From: Arboricoccus pini
GTDB lineage: Bacteria > Pseudomonadota > Alphaproteobacteria > Geminicoccales > Geminicoccaceae
Reading direction: 5' to 3'
Length of the DNA stretch: 64,000 nucleotides
Assembly (NCBI RefSeq): GCF_900187945.1
Contig: NZ_FYEH01000001.1
Coordinates: forward strand, 248,001-312,000
In this document: in pieces, positions 34,013 to 41,982 of the stretch
Position numbering within the stretch: the stretch's first letter is position 1
How the letters are laid out: the number at the start of each line of letters is the position of its first letter
Program-made: the position numbers and the translations under genes
The notes under the pieces: generated by a model
Told to the model about the DNA's origin: nothing
The model's database searches: none
The model's input: the letters and a program-made list of their open reading frames with translations, nothing else

Positions 34013-34633
34013 ATGGACAGCGCCTTTGAGGGCGGGGAACTCGTGCTCGCCACCCACAACAAGGGCAAGGTTCGCGAGTTCGAGGCGATGTTCCAGCCGC
34101 GCGGGGTGACGATCAGGAGTGCCGCCGATCTCGGCTTGGCGGAGCCTGAAGAGACCGGCAGTACGTTCGAGGCTAACGCCATATTGAAGGCAGAGGCGGC
34201 GATGGTCGCGACCGGGCTGCCGGCCCTTGCCGACGATAGCGGCCTTGCCGTGGCCGGCCTCGATGGTGCTCCTGGCATCTATTCGGCTCGCTGGGCCGGG
34301 CCCGGCGGCGATTTCAATATGGCGATTGCGCGTGTGTTCCGGGAGCTCGAGGGCCGCTACGGTTCGTTCGCCGCCGCGCCGAAGGAAGCGGCTTTCATTG
34401 CCGTTCTGGCGCTGGCCTGGCCGGACGGCAGGACCTTGACCTTTCCCGGCGTGGTCGACGGCAGGATCGTCGAGGCGCCGCGCGGCGAGGGCGGCTTCGG
34501 CTACGATCCGATCTTCATCCCGCTCGGTCATACGCAGACGTTCGGCCAGATGTCGGCAGCGGACAAGCACAAGATCAGCCACCGCCGGCGCGCCATTGAC
34601 GCCATGGTGAAGGCACTCTTCGCGGAATCTTGA
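34013..34633 (+). CDS. rdgB: XTP/dITP diphosphatase (Ham1/RdgB)
   Basis: A 206-residue nucleotide-pool sanitising enzyme that hydrolyses dITP and XTP to monophosphates. VLATHNKGKVREFE is the phosphate loop, and STFEANAILKAEAA, LADDSGLAV and GEGGFGYDPIF follow as in the family; SHRRRAIDAM ends it. ATG at 34013 follows the rph stop by two bases. A TTG at 34007 that overlaps that stop (TTGA) is an alternative. Confidence 0.96.
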   Translation: MDSAFEGGELVLATHNKGKVREFEAMFQPRGVTIRSAADLGLAEPEETGSTFEANAILKAEAAMVATGLPALADDSGLAVAGLDGAPGIYSARWAGPGGDFNMAIARVFRELEGRYGSFAAAPKEAAFIAVLALAWPDGRTLTFPGVVDGRIVEAPRGEGGFGYDPIFIPLGHTQTFGQMSAADKHKISHRRRAIDAMVKALFAES

Positions 34634-34686
34634 GCCGCCACCCTTGCCGTACCGTCACTTTGACGGCATAAGCTCGCGCGAAGCGT

Positions 34687-34762
34687 GGGGCCGTAGCTCA
34701 GCTGGGAGAGCACCTGCTTTGCAAGCAGGGGGTCATCGGTTCGATCCCGATCGGCTCCACCA
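34687..34762 (+). tRNA. tRNA-Ala (anticodon TGC)
   Basis: A complete 76-base cloverleaf including an encoded CCA end. Acceptor strands GGGGCCG and CGGCTCC pair with a G3-U70 wobble, the alanine identity element. The D arm has AGCTCAGCTGGGAGAG. The anticodon stem CCTGC/GCAGG encloses TTTGCAA, giving TGC. The T arm is TCGGTTCGATCCCGA. The spurious antisense reading frame often annotated over tRNA genes is also present here and is not real. Confidence 0.97.
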
Positions 34763-35131
34763 ACCACTTAGCGGAATTCCGAGATCGGCGAATTTCGCTG
34801 GGGATGCAGTCCGCACTGGACGCTATCAATCGGAAGGGCCGCAATCTTTCCCGTGAGTTGGCACCGATTCGACGCGATCGTGGCCTAGGCCCGTAAGAGA
34901 CAATAGGCGAATGCCCGCGCCAGGGCCGCCCCATGCCGTAGGCCCAATCTTCCATCTTGAGATGCGGGGCCTTGTTACGCGATCGCCCGCCTATCTGCAG
35001 GCTCAATCTTGCCTTCGATAAGCGAGGTTCTCCGATACGAATGCTGAGCTGCGGCGAATCTACATCGACAAAGAAGACGCGGACGAATTAGGTCTCTCCT
35101 AAAACCAAACTGGCTTTCGGCGGAGGCAGGA
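34763..35131. other. Intergenic region downstream of tRNA-Ala
   Basis: No convincing gene lies in these 369 bases. There is a short palindrome (GGCCTAGGCC near 34881). I looked for a displaced copy of the tRNA 3' end that would mark an attachment site and did not find one in the next 1.5 kb. Composition falls toward AT across the region. Confidence 0.4.
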
Positions 35132-35856
35132 TTGTATTCCGACTATATAGTATATGCCGACGAGAGCGGAGATACGAACCTAGATAAGCTCGATCCCGAG
35201 TTTCCTATCTTCGTGTTGGCATTCTGCCCAGTGAAAAAATCCGATTACATCGAGCATATCGTGCCCGCGATGCAGCGCCTCAAGTTCGAGTTTTTTGGGC
35301 ACGATGACGTGGTCTTTCATGAGCGCGAGATACGAAAGCAAATTGCGCCCTTTAGCTTCATGCGAGAAAGCAAAGAAGCTAGGGAAGACTTCTTTACGAA
35401 AATCAACGATTTCGTAGCGACGTCGCCGATGCGGGTTTTTGCATCAGTGATCCACAAGGCCGCACTTAAACAAAAGTACGCTAACCCTTGGAGCCCCTAT
35501 CATCTGGCGTTCTCTTTTGCATGGAGCGGGTTCTCTCGACGCTGCGCCACGACGAACAGCGCGACAGGACTGTCCACATAATCTTTGAAAGCCGGGGGAA
35601 GGCTGAAGACAACGAACTCGAACAGGAGTTTCGGCGGATAACCGACAATCAGAACGACTGGGGATACAAGAAGATGAATTTTAAGTCGGTGACGTTCAAA
35701 CCGCTCTTCATCCAGAAGGCGGCGAATTCAACCGGACTTCAGCTTACTGATCTTGTCGCCCGGCCCATTGGGGCTCATTACCTGCGGCCGAGCCAGCCGA
35801 ACCGTGCCTATGAAATTGTTAGTCAGAAGCTCGGGGAGTGTAAGACGTTTCCATAA
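35132..35856 (+). pseudogene. DUF3800-family protein interrupted by a frameshift
   Basis: The first frame encodes YIVYADESGDTNLDKLDPEFPIFVLAF and FHEREIRKQ, the RNase H-like N-terminal half of DUF3800. The protein continues in another frame as FCMERVLSTLRHDEQ... through TVHIIFESRGKAEDNEL to STGLQLTDLVARPI, the conserved C-terminal block. The frames join at the T4 run at 35515-35518; one extra T would restore a single protein of about 241 residues. It starts with TTG at 35132 behind GGAGG (35122-35126). DUF3800 genes are typical of mobile or defence-rich DNA. The lesion could be real decay or a sequencing error. Confidence 0.8.
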
Positions 35857-35858
35857 CA

Positions 35859-35888
35859 AACGGGCCCCGGAGTGATCCGGAGCCCGTT
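35859..35888. terminator. Hairpin after the DUF3800 gene
   Basis: Thirteen-base arms (AACGGGCCCCGGA and TCCGGAGCCCGTT) pair with a single C-A mismatch around the loop GTGA, starting three bases after the stop. There is no T-run, so the role as terminator is probable rather than certain. Confidence 0.5.
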
Positions 35889-36347
35889 GGTCGACCGAGA
35901 AAGCCCAGTCCTTATCCGGGTAGATAAGTGTGTGCGGCCTTTCTGGCAAGCCCATTGGGACGGAAAGGCATCGGGGCGCATCGGCAAAATCTTTTAGACG
36001 CCTAGGAAAAGCTCCCGGCAACACCATTGCGAAAGTCTCTCATCAATGAGTGACAGCGCAAAAAAACTAGGTCAGCTAAACTGGTAAAAGCAGAGCGTCA
36101 TTCGCCTCCCTTGACTTCCGTGAACCGACCGCGAGCATCCTGCCGCAGCGCCTCGATCTGCCAATCGATCATCCTCGATGACCTCAACGCCCGTTGCCTT
36201 ATGTCCTGGAAGTGAGCGATCCGCTCCGTCGCGGTCATTTCGCCATGGCCGCTGAAGTCGCGGCCATCATGCGGCCTTCAGGCAGAACCGCCGCTCGTCC
36301 GGCCTGTCCGGCTCCCAGGCGGGTTCTCTTGTCGCTGGTCAGTTTGC
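35889..36347. other. Sparse accessory-looking intergenic region
   Basis: About 460 AT-richer bases between the broken DUF3800 gene and the aldehyde dehydrogenase. They contain an A7 run at about 36060, one possible small minus-strand gene (listed separately) and no other convincing coding sequence. The frame just upstream of that small gene ends in Ala/Met-rich peptide and looks like a fragment, so gene debris is plausible. Confidence 0.4.
36098..36238 (-). CDS. Possible 46-residue small protein
   Basis: The minus strand encodes MTATERIAHFQDIRQRALR followed by a charged, probably helical sequence ending EVKGGE. Amino-acid composition is protein-like (balanced charges, one Trp). Its ATG overlaps the stop of a short upstream frame (ATGA), as in coupled genes. 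I see no good ribosome-binding site and do not recognise a family. Confidence 0.3.
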   Translation of the reverse strand: MTATERIAHFQDIRQRALRSSRMIDWQIEALRQDARGRFTEVKGGE

Positions 36348-37850
36348 TCAGAGAGCAGCGATGACCGACTTTATTTCGGTGTATGAATTTATGGCGTCGG
36401 CGCCGAGTTCGCGCCCCCAGCCGGAGTGTTTGTAGCCTCCGAACGGGACGGCGTTGTCGGTCGGGCCATGCGTGTTGATCCAGACGGTGCCGGCACGAAT
36501 GCGCGCGGCCATCTTGTGCGCGACGCTGACATCGCGGGTCCACACGCTGGCAGCCAGGCCGTAGACCGTGGCGTTCGCGCGGGCCGCAATCGCGTCCAGA
36601 TCCTCATCGTCGAAACTCTGCACGCAGAGGACCGGCCCGAATATCTCTTCGCGGACCACTGTCATGGCCGGGTTCGTGTCGGCGAGGATCGTAGGCTGGA
36701 CGAAATAGCCAGTATCGGCCGCCGAACCGCCGGTAACGACGTTCCCGCCTTCCTTGCGGCCGGCTTCGATGAATCCCATGACACGGGTGAATTGCTCTTT
36801 CGAGATCAAGGGGCCGAGTTCGGTTGCCGGATCCAGGCCGTAACCGACCTTGAGATTCTCAGCGATGGCGGTGACACCTTCGAGAACCTTATCGAGCACG
36901 CTCCTGTGTGCATAGAGCATGGACCCAGCGGAGCATACCTGACCCTGGTTGCCGAAGATGGCCGATGCGATGCCTTTCGAGGCGCGTGACAGATCGGCGT
37001 CGGGAAACAGGATGACGGGGGACTTCCCGCCAAGTTCGAGCGTGACCTTCTTGAGGTTTCCCGCCGCGGCCTTGAGAATAAGACGCCCCACCTCCGTCGA
37101 GCCGGTGAACGAAATCTTGTCGACACCCGGGTGGGCGGCCATGGCCGCCCCCGCGGTTTCTCCAAAGCCCGTCAGAATATTGACCGTGCCGGCGGGAAGC
37201 CCACACTCGAGGACGAGCTCGGCAAAGCGTAGTGCGGTCAAGGGTGTCTGTTCGGCGGCCTTCAGAACGATCGTGCAGCCGGCCGCCAGAGCCGGGGCCA
37301 GCTTCCACATCGCGGCAGTCAAGGGAAAGTTCCAGGGAACGATCGCGGCTACGACTCCCACCGGTTCGCGCAAGGTGTAGCTCAAATGCTCGCCCGGCAG
37401 GGAGACGGGCGTCGCCTGGCCGGCAATCTTGGTGGCCCAGCCAGCAGTGTAGCGTAGCGCCTCGATCGTTATGGGAATGTCGGCGGCTCTGGCAAACGTG
37501 ATGGGCTTTCCAGTATCCAGCGATTCCAGTTGCGCGAATTCTTCAGCGTTCTGCTCGAGCAGCTCGGCCAATCGCCAGATCAGCCGGGTCCGCTCCGACG
37601 GCTTGGTGCGGCCCCAGGCGCCAAGGAAAGCCTTGTTCGCCGCGCGGACGGCCAGATCGACATCTGCTGTGTCCGCCTCTGGCACCTCCACGATCGGTAG
37701 GCCGGTAGCCGGATCATAAGTCGCGAACGTCTTGCCCGATGCGGAGTCGACGAGATCGCCGCCGATGAGCATTTTCGGTCGGTGGGCCAGGAAGGCCTTG
37801 GCGGCATCGTCTAGATAGGCTTGCCTATCAAAAGGGGCCATGTTTCCCAT
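36348..37850 (-). CDS. NAD(P)-dependent aldehyde dehydrogenase
   Basis: A 500-residue ALDH-superfamily enzyme. VPWNFPL and GSTEVGR are cofactor motifs, LELGGKSP has the general-base Glu, and GQVCSAGS the nucleophilic Cys. It resembles betaine-aldehyde/gamma-aminobutyraldehyde types but the substrate cannot be read from sequence. ATG at 37850 (or 37841) is used; the frame's upstream extension belongs to the antisense of the dipeptidase. It is the last gene of a leftward catabolic run and could oxidise a semialdehyde made by the flavoenzyme branch. Confidence 0.92.
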   Translation of the reverse strand: MGNMAPFDRQAYLDDAAKAFLAHRPKMLIGGDLVDSASGKTFATYDPATGLPIVEVPEADTADVDLAVRAANKAFLGAWGRTKPSERTRLIWRLAELLEQNAEEFAQLESLDTGKPITFARAADIPITIEALRYTAGWATKIAGQATPVSLPGEHLSYTLREPVGVVAAIVPWNFPLTAAMWKLAPALAAGCTIVLKAAEQTPLTALRFAELVLECGLPAGTVNILTGFGETAGAAMAAHPGVDKISFTGSTEVGRLILKAAAGNLKKVTLELGGKSPVILFPDADLSRASKGIASAIFGNQGQVCSAGSMLYAHRSVLDKVLEGVTAIAENLKVGYGLDPATELGPLISKEQFTRVMGFIEAGRKEGGNVVTGGSAADTGYFVQPTILADTNPAMTVVREEIFGPVLCVQSFDDEDLDAIAARANATVYGLAASVWTRDVSVAHKMAARIRAGTVWINTHGPTDNAVPFGGYKHSGWGRELGADAINSYTEIKSVIAAL

Positions 37851-37999
37851 CGGGGTCTCTCGGATGTTAAAAGTCGAATTGCAGATTGGCCTCGGCTGTC
37901 GTTCAAGTCCGTGCGCAACCTGCGAAGGCAGGTGGTGCGTCAGGCCGGAAAGCCGATCAACCGGAACTCGCCGGCAATCGCCATAGCCAATGCCGCCGA

Positions 38000-38992
38000 T
38001 CAGACACCGGTTTCCCAGGATTCTTTCAGGAATCTGACCCAGTTCTCGCCCATCACGCTCCGGATCCGCTTCTCCGACCAGCCGCGCTTGAGCATCGCCT
38101 CGGTCATGTTGGGCGTCTGGCCGAGCGTGCGCATGTCGGCCGGGAAAATCGCATCGGCGACCGGGACGACGCGTCGGCCATAGCCCTTGTCGCTGCCGAT
38201 ATAGTCCAGGAACTCGTTGCCGTAGCCCTGCGTGAAATCGGTGCCGTAGCCGACCCGATCCTCGCCAAGTAGCGCCAACACGTATTCGACCGCCTCGACG
38301 AAATCCTCGAGCGTCGAATCGTTGCCGCGTTTCAGGAACCAGGGGTAGAGGGTGACACCGACAAAGCCGCCGTGCTCGGCGATCAGGCGGAGTTGCTCGT
38401 CCGTCTTGTTGCGCGGATTGGCCTTCAGCGCCGCGGGGCACACGTGGGTGTAGGCGACGGGACGCTTGGAGGCGCGGATGACATCTTCGCCGGTCTTCGG
38501 GCCGACATGCGAGAGGTCGCACAAGATGCCGAGCCGGTTCATTTCCCAGAGCACGTCGCGACCATAGTCCGAAAGACCACCGTCGCGGGTCTCGCGGCAG
38601 CCCGAGCCGCTCAGGTTCTGGGTATTGTAGGTGATCTGCATCACCTTCACTCCCAGGTCCCGGAAGATCTCGAGATAGCCCAGCTGGTCCTCGATGGCGG
38701 AGGTGTTCTGCCAGCCCAGAACGATGCCGATCTTGTTCTCGGCCTTTGCCCGCGCAATATCGTCAACCGAGCGGACCTGCAAAATCAGATCGCTGAACTC
38801 GCGAAACCAGCCGTTCCATTTGACGATGTTTGCCATCGTGCCCTTGAAGTCTTCCCAAAGGCTGCAGGTGCAATTGGCGGCGGTTATTCCGCCCTTGAGC
38901 ATGTCCTCGAACACCTCACGGCTCCAGTTGGAGACGATCAGGCCGTCAAAGACGACCGCGTCTCTGTGCAGAGCCGCTGAATTGGAGGTCAT
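38000..38992 (-). CDS. Membrane-dipeptidase family (M19) metallohydrolase
   Basis: A 330-residue protein of the renal-dipeptidase family. The zinc-binding layout is partly altered. The N-terminal HxD is replaced (VFDGLIVSNWSRE), while CDLSHVGPKTGEDVI and YTHVCPAAL keep the later His ligands and GYGTDFTQG the Asp. There is no signal peptide, so it is cytosolic. In proline/betaine-type clusters such proteins are recurrent but their substrates are unclear. ATG at 38992 has AAAGGA upstream. Confidence 0.87.
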   Translation of the reverse strand: MTSNSAALHRDAVVFDGLIVSNWSREVFEDMLKGGITAANCTCSLWEDFKGTMANIVKWNGWFREFSDLILQVRSVDDIARAKAENKIGIVLGWQNTSAIEDQLGYLEIFRDLGVKVMQITYNTQNLSGSGCRETRDGGLSDYGRDVLWEMNRLGILCDLSHVGPKTGEDVIRASKRPVAYTHVCPAALKANPRNKTDEQLRLIAEHGGFVGVTLYPWFLKRGNDSTLEDFVEAVEYVLALLGEDRVGYGTDFTQGYGNEFLDYIGSDKGYGRRVVPVADAIFPADMRTLGQTPNMTEAMLKRGWSEKRIRSVMGENWVRFLKESWETGV

Positions 38993-39046
38993 CGAACGTG
39001 TCCTTTGAGAGTTTCGGGGTGATGGTCGAGATCTGGAGCCGTGTGC

Positions 39047-39433
39047 TTATTGCGGGTCGCCGTCGTAGTTCAGCGACAGGGTCTTGCAGATGGTCGCCAC
39101 TTCGGAAAAAATTCCGATCGTGGCGATCAGCTCGCCCAGCGCTTCGTCGTCCATGCCCAGCTTCCGTGCGATATCGACATGCGCTTCGGTCGAATAATTG
39201 GACGACAGGCAGACCGAGACAGCGATGCCGACCAGTTCCTTTTGCAGGTTGGTTAGCTTCGGCCTCGAGAGCACCTCGCGGTATCGATTCCAGAATGAGC
39301 GCAGCGAGATGGGATCGATCGCCAAGGCACGATAGAAGGCTGGCACCATGCGAAAACCGCGCATGGCCATGATCTCTTCATAGATCGCCTTCACCTCGTC
39401 GGAGGCTTCGTCATACTCGATCAGCTTCGTCAT
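39047..39433 (-). CDS. Carboxymuconolactone decarboxylase/AhpD-like protein lacking the CxxC motif
   Basis: A 128-residue all-helical protein. LTNLQKELVGIAVSVCLSSNYSTEAHVDIARKLG matches the AhpD-like core, but the redox CxxC is reduced to a single Cys and the position before EAH is Thr. A peroxidase-type activity is therefore unlikely, and a decarboxylase or binding role is more plausible. ATG overlaps the flavoenzyme stop (ATGA), showing translational coupling. Confidence 0.85.
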   Translation of the reverse strand: MTKLIEYDEASDEVKAIYEEIMAMRGFRMVPAFYRALAIDPISLRSFWNRYREVLSRPKLTNLQKELVGIAVSVCLSSNYSTEAHVDIARKLGMDDEALGELIATIGIFSEVATICKTLSLNYDGDPQ

Positions 39434-40638
39434 TGGATTCGATCCTGTTGAGGGACTTGCGACTGTCCGCCAGCCCCGAGGAGGCGGCCGAGGCCGAAGG
39501 AAGCCAGGCCGCTGGTCTGGCCGCCACGGGCGATCTGGGCGATAGCCTCGCCGATGGCCGCCGAATGCTTGAAGCCATGACCCGAGCAGGCCGATACCAA
39601 CAGCACGCGTGGCTGCTCTGGATGACGATCGATCACGAAGTCATTGTCGGGTGTCACGGTATAAATGCAGGCGGCCGCCCGCAGGCAGGTCGAACGAACC
39701 CTTTTTAGCCGACCTGCCACGTGGCCGTCGAACATCGCCTGCGACTCACTTTCCGCTACGACCCGGTCGAGGCCATCGGCGGTTGCGGACATGAAACGCG
39801 TGGTCTCCCTGGCGACCTTCACGCCTTGACTGCCCGGGACAATCGGAAACCCGTAAAAGAGGTCTTCGGGGCCGGACCCATGAATCCAGATGAAGACGGG
39901 GAAGCGGTCGGCCTGATATTGTTCGGGCTCTTCCGCCTCGAACCAATGGAGAGTCTGGCGTTGCAAGGCAAGGCAGGTAAGCGCCGGCCCGGCGATCCCA
40001 GGCATCCAGGCACCCGCAGCCAGGACGAGCTGGTCGGCCTCGTAGACATCGAGGTCGGTCCTGACACGCACGCCATGCGCTGTCGACGTCCATTCGAGGA
40101 CCCGCTCGCCGGTTCTGATCTGTGCCCCATGGCGCTTGGCCAGAGCGATCTGTGCCTCAATGCACCTTTCCGGGAAGACCAGTCCGCCTCCGGGCTCGAA
40201 ATAGCCGATCTCGTCACCCCGCAGCCGGAGCTGCGGGTATCGGGCCCCGACTTCTGCGGCATCCAATAATTCATGCTGGATGCCGAACGCCTCAGCCGAG
40301 GCGGCGGTCTGGAGGAGGAAGTCGGATTTTCCATGATGAGCCGCGGCTCCCTGCCGGGGACTGAGCACGAGAGCGCCGCACGTCAAAAGCAGGCTCTGGC
40401 GCGTCTCCTCCTCGATCTCGCGCCAGATCTCGTGCGAACGAAGGACCAGCGGGACATAAGCCGCTCCCTCGCCAATGGCCTGACGCGAGATACGCGTCTC
40501 GCCATGGCTCGAGCCTTGATCGTGCGGCGGGGCGTGACGATCGATGCCGATCACGCGCTGTCCGCTCTTGGCGAGCTGAAAGGCAGCGGCGCTGCCCATG
40601 GCACCCAGCCCGATCACGATCACATCGGCAGTCGACAC
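39430..40638 (-). CDS. FAD-dependent amino acid oxidase, monomeric sarcosine oxidase type
   Basis: A 402-residue flavoprotein. VIVIGLGAMGSAAAFQLAKSG is the dinucleotide-binding start, and GSSHGETRISR supplies the Arg/His site of the MSOX/SolA family. CSGHGFKHSAAIGE near the C terminus contains the cysteine to which FAD is covalently attached. It oxidises a secondary or N-methyl amino acid (sarcosine, N-methyltryptophan, pipecolate, D-proline or similar) with release of hydrogen peroxide. It lies between the proline-racemase-like gene and the AhpD-like gene. Confidence 0.9.
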   Translation of the reverse strand: MSTADVIVIGLGAMGSAAAFQLAKSGQRVIGIDRHAPPHDQGSSHGETRISRQAIGEGAAYVPLVLRSHEIWREIEEETRQSLLLTCGALVLSPRQGAAAHHGKSDFLLQTAASAEAFGIQHELLDAAEVGARYPQLRLRGDEIGYFEPGGGLVFPERCIEAQIALAKRHGAQIRTGERVLEWTSTAHGVRVRTDLDVYEADQLVLAAGAWMPGIAGPALTCLALQRQTLHWFEAEEPEQYQADRFPVFIWIHGSGPEDLFYGFPIVPGSQGVKVARETTRFMSATADGLDRVVAESESQAMFDGHVAGRLKRVRSTCLRAAACIYTVTPDNDFVIDRHPEQPRVLLVSACSGHGFKHSAAIGEAIAQIARGGQTSGLASFGLGRLLGAGGQSQVPQQDRIQ

Positions 40639-40702
40639 GACCGGGCCTTTCCTTGAACGTCGTCGCGATCGAGCCTTGATGGTCGAAGTCTGGCCATGAA
40701 TG

Positions 40703-41752
40703 TCATGGAGCCGAATTCAGGCCGCGTACACCGTTCCCCCATGTGTCGGTCAGCGTAAATCCGGCGGGGAAGGGGTCGCTCGGATCGAGCGCCAACTCCT
40801 GCGTGCCGAAAATCCAGGCCTGCCCCGTCAAGCGCGGCACGACAGCCGCACGGCCGGCGACCTCGGTCTCCGCCACGACCTCGGCTATGAAGCGCGTCCC
40901 GATCAGCGATTCGTGAATCATGGGCGTTCCGCTTGCGATTAATCCCCGGTGATGAAGCGTCGCCAGCCTGGCGCAGGTACCCGTCCCGCAAGGGCTCCTG
41001 TCGAGCCGGCCAGGCGAGATGACGACCGCGCTCTTGCGGACATTCTCCGCTCCTCTCGGCGGCCCGCCGAAAAGCGTAAATGTCACGCTATTGATGTCGG
41101 GCATTTCCGGGTGCACAATCGTAAATTGCTCGCTCGCCGCCGACTTGATCCGTTCCCCGAGGTCCACGAGCTCGCGCGCCTCATCGGGAACCATCGCGAA
41201 ACCCAGGCGCGCAGCGTCCACGATGGCGAAGAAGGCGCCCCCGAAAGTGATGTCGGCCTGAACCGTGCCGACGCCTTCGACCTCGATGTTCGCGTCGAGT
41301 TCCTCGACGAAGCAGGGCACGTTGTCGAGCGTCACGGATTGGCACTTCCCGTCCAGGCAATGTGCCGTGACCGGCAATAGTCCAGCTGGGGTCTCGACGA
41401 CGAGCTTGGTTACGGGCTCGGTCATCGGCACGATGCCAAGCTCGAGTGCTGCTGTGCAGACGCACATCAGGTTCGAGCCGGACATGGCCGGATAATCGGT
41501 CGATTCCATGATGATCATGCCAAGATCGGCTGCTGCCGACGTCGGTGGCAAAAGCAGATTGACCGACATGGCGGCACTGCCGCGGGGCTCGAACAGGCAA
41601 AATCGGCGCAGATCGTCGGCTTCTGTCTCAAGATGCCGTTTTTTCTCCGCGATGGTCCGGCCCGGAATGTCCAGCACGCCGCCCGTTATGACGCGTCCGA
41701 CTTCGCCGGCCGCATGGACGTCGACAATCGAGATCCGCTTTGTCCACCGCAT
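40703..41752 (-). CDS. Proline racemase/hydroxyproline epimerase family protein with Ser/Cys active site
   Basis: A 349-residue diaminopimelate-epimerase-fold protein. The first catalytic loop reads PAMSGSNLMC, where the family normally has M(C/S)GHN or MSGHG; the second, DRSPCGTGTCA, keeps its Cys. The combination is Ser/Cys, not the Cys/Cys of proline racemase and 4-hydroxyproline epimerase nor the Cys/Thr of trans-3-hydroxyproline dehydratase. The substrate may be hydroxyproline or a related imino acid. ATG at 41752 is preferred; GTG at 41776 is in frame. It heads the leftward operon, divergent from the regulator. Confidence 0.9.
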   Translation of the reverse strand: MRWTKRISIVDVHAAGEVGRVITGGVLDIPGRTIAEKKRHLETEADDLRRFCLFEPRGSAAMSVNLLLPPTSAAADLGMIIMESTDYPAMSGSNLMCVCTAALELGIVPMTEPVTKLVVETPAGLLPVTAHCLDGKCQSVTLDNVPCFVEELDANIEVEGVGTVQADITFGGAFFAIVDAARLGFAMVPDEARELVDLGERIKSAASEQFTIVHPEMPDINSVTFTLFGGPPRGAENVRKSAVVISPGRLDRSPCGTGTCARLATLHHRGLIASGTPMIHESLIGTRFIAEVVAETEVAGRAAVVPRLTGQAWIFGTQELALDPSDPFPAGFTLTDTWGNGVRGLNSAP

Positions 41753-41982
41753 CGAGCCGATCTCCGTCCTTGTCACGATAGTGCTGGTCTTTGGCTGGGC
41801 GGACGTTAGGAGGACATCTCTCGGTGAGATAGAAGGCGAAGGGCGTGAATGAGAACATGCGCGCCACGCCGAGGCGCGGCCCTCGGGCGCGACGAAACCA
41901 AGGGCATGCTCATTGGATCCGCGCCGGCATTGGGCACGAATCCTGCTATTCTGGCCTTACTCCAGGATGGTGAGGAAATACG

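Noticed and set aside
34698-35006. A 102-codon minus-strand frame over the tRNA-Ala gene ending GIEPMTPCLQSRCSPS
   Set aside because: This is the well-known spurious peptide produced by reading antisense through a tRNA; it has no protein-like features elsewhere.
35728-36027. A 99-codon minus-strand frame overlapping the DUF3800 3' end
   Set aside because: It reads antisense through the conserved DUF3800 C-terminal block and the terminator hairpin, with no motif or ribosome-binding site.
34763-36347. A tRNA-targeted genomic island with attachment sites
   Set aside because: No direct repeat of the tRNA 3' end and no integrase could be found, so only an acquired-looking composition is noted.
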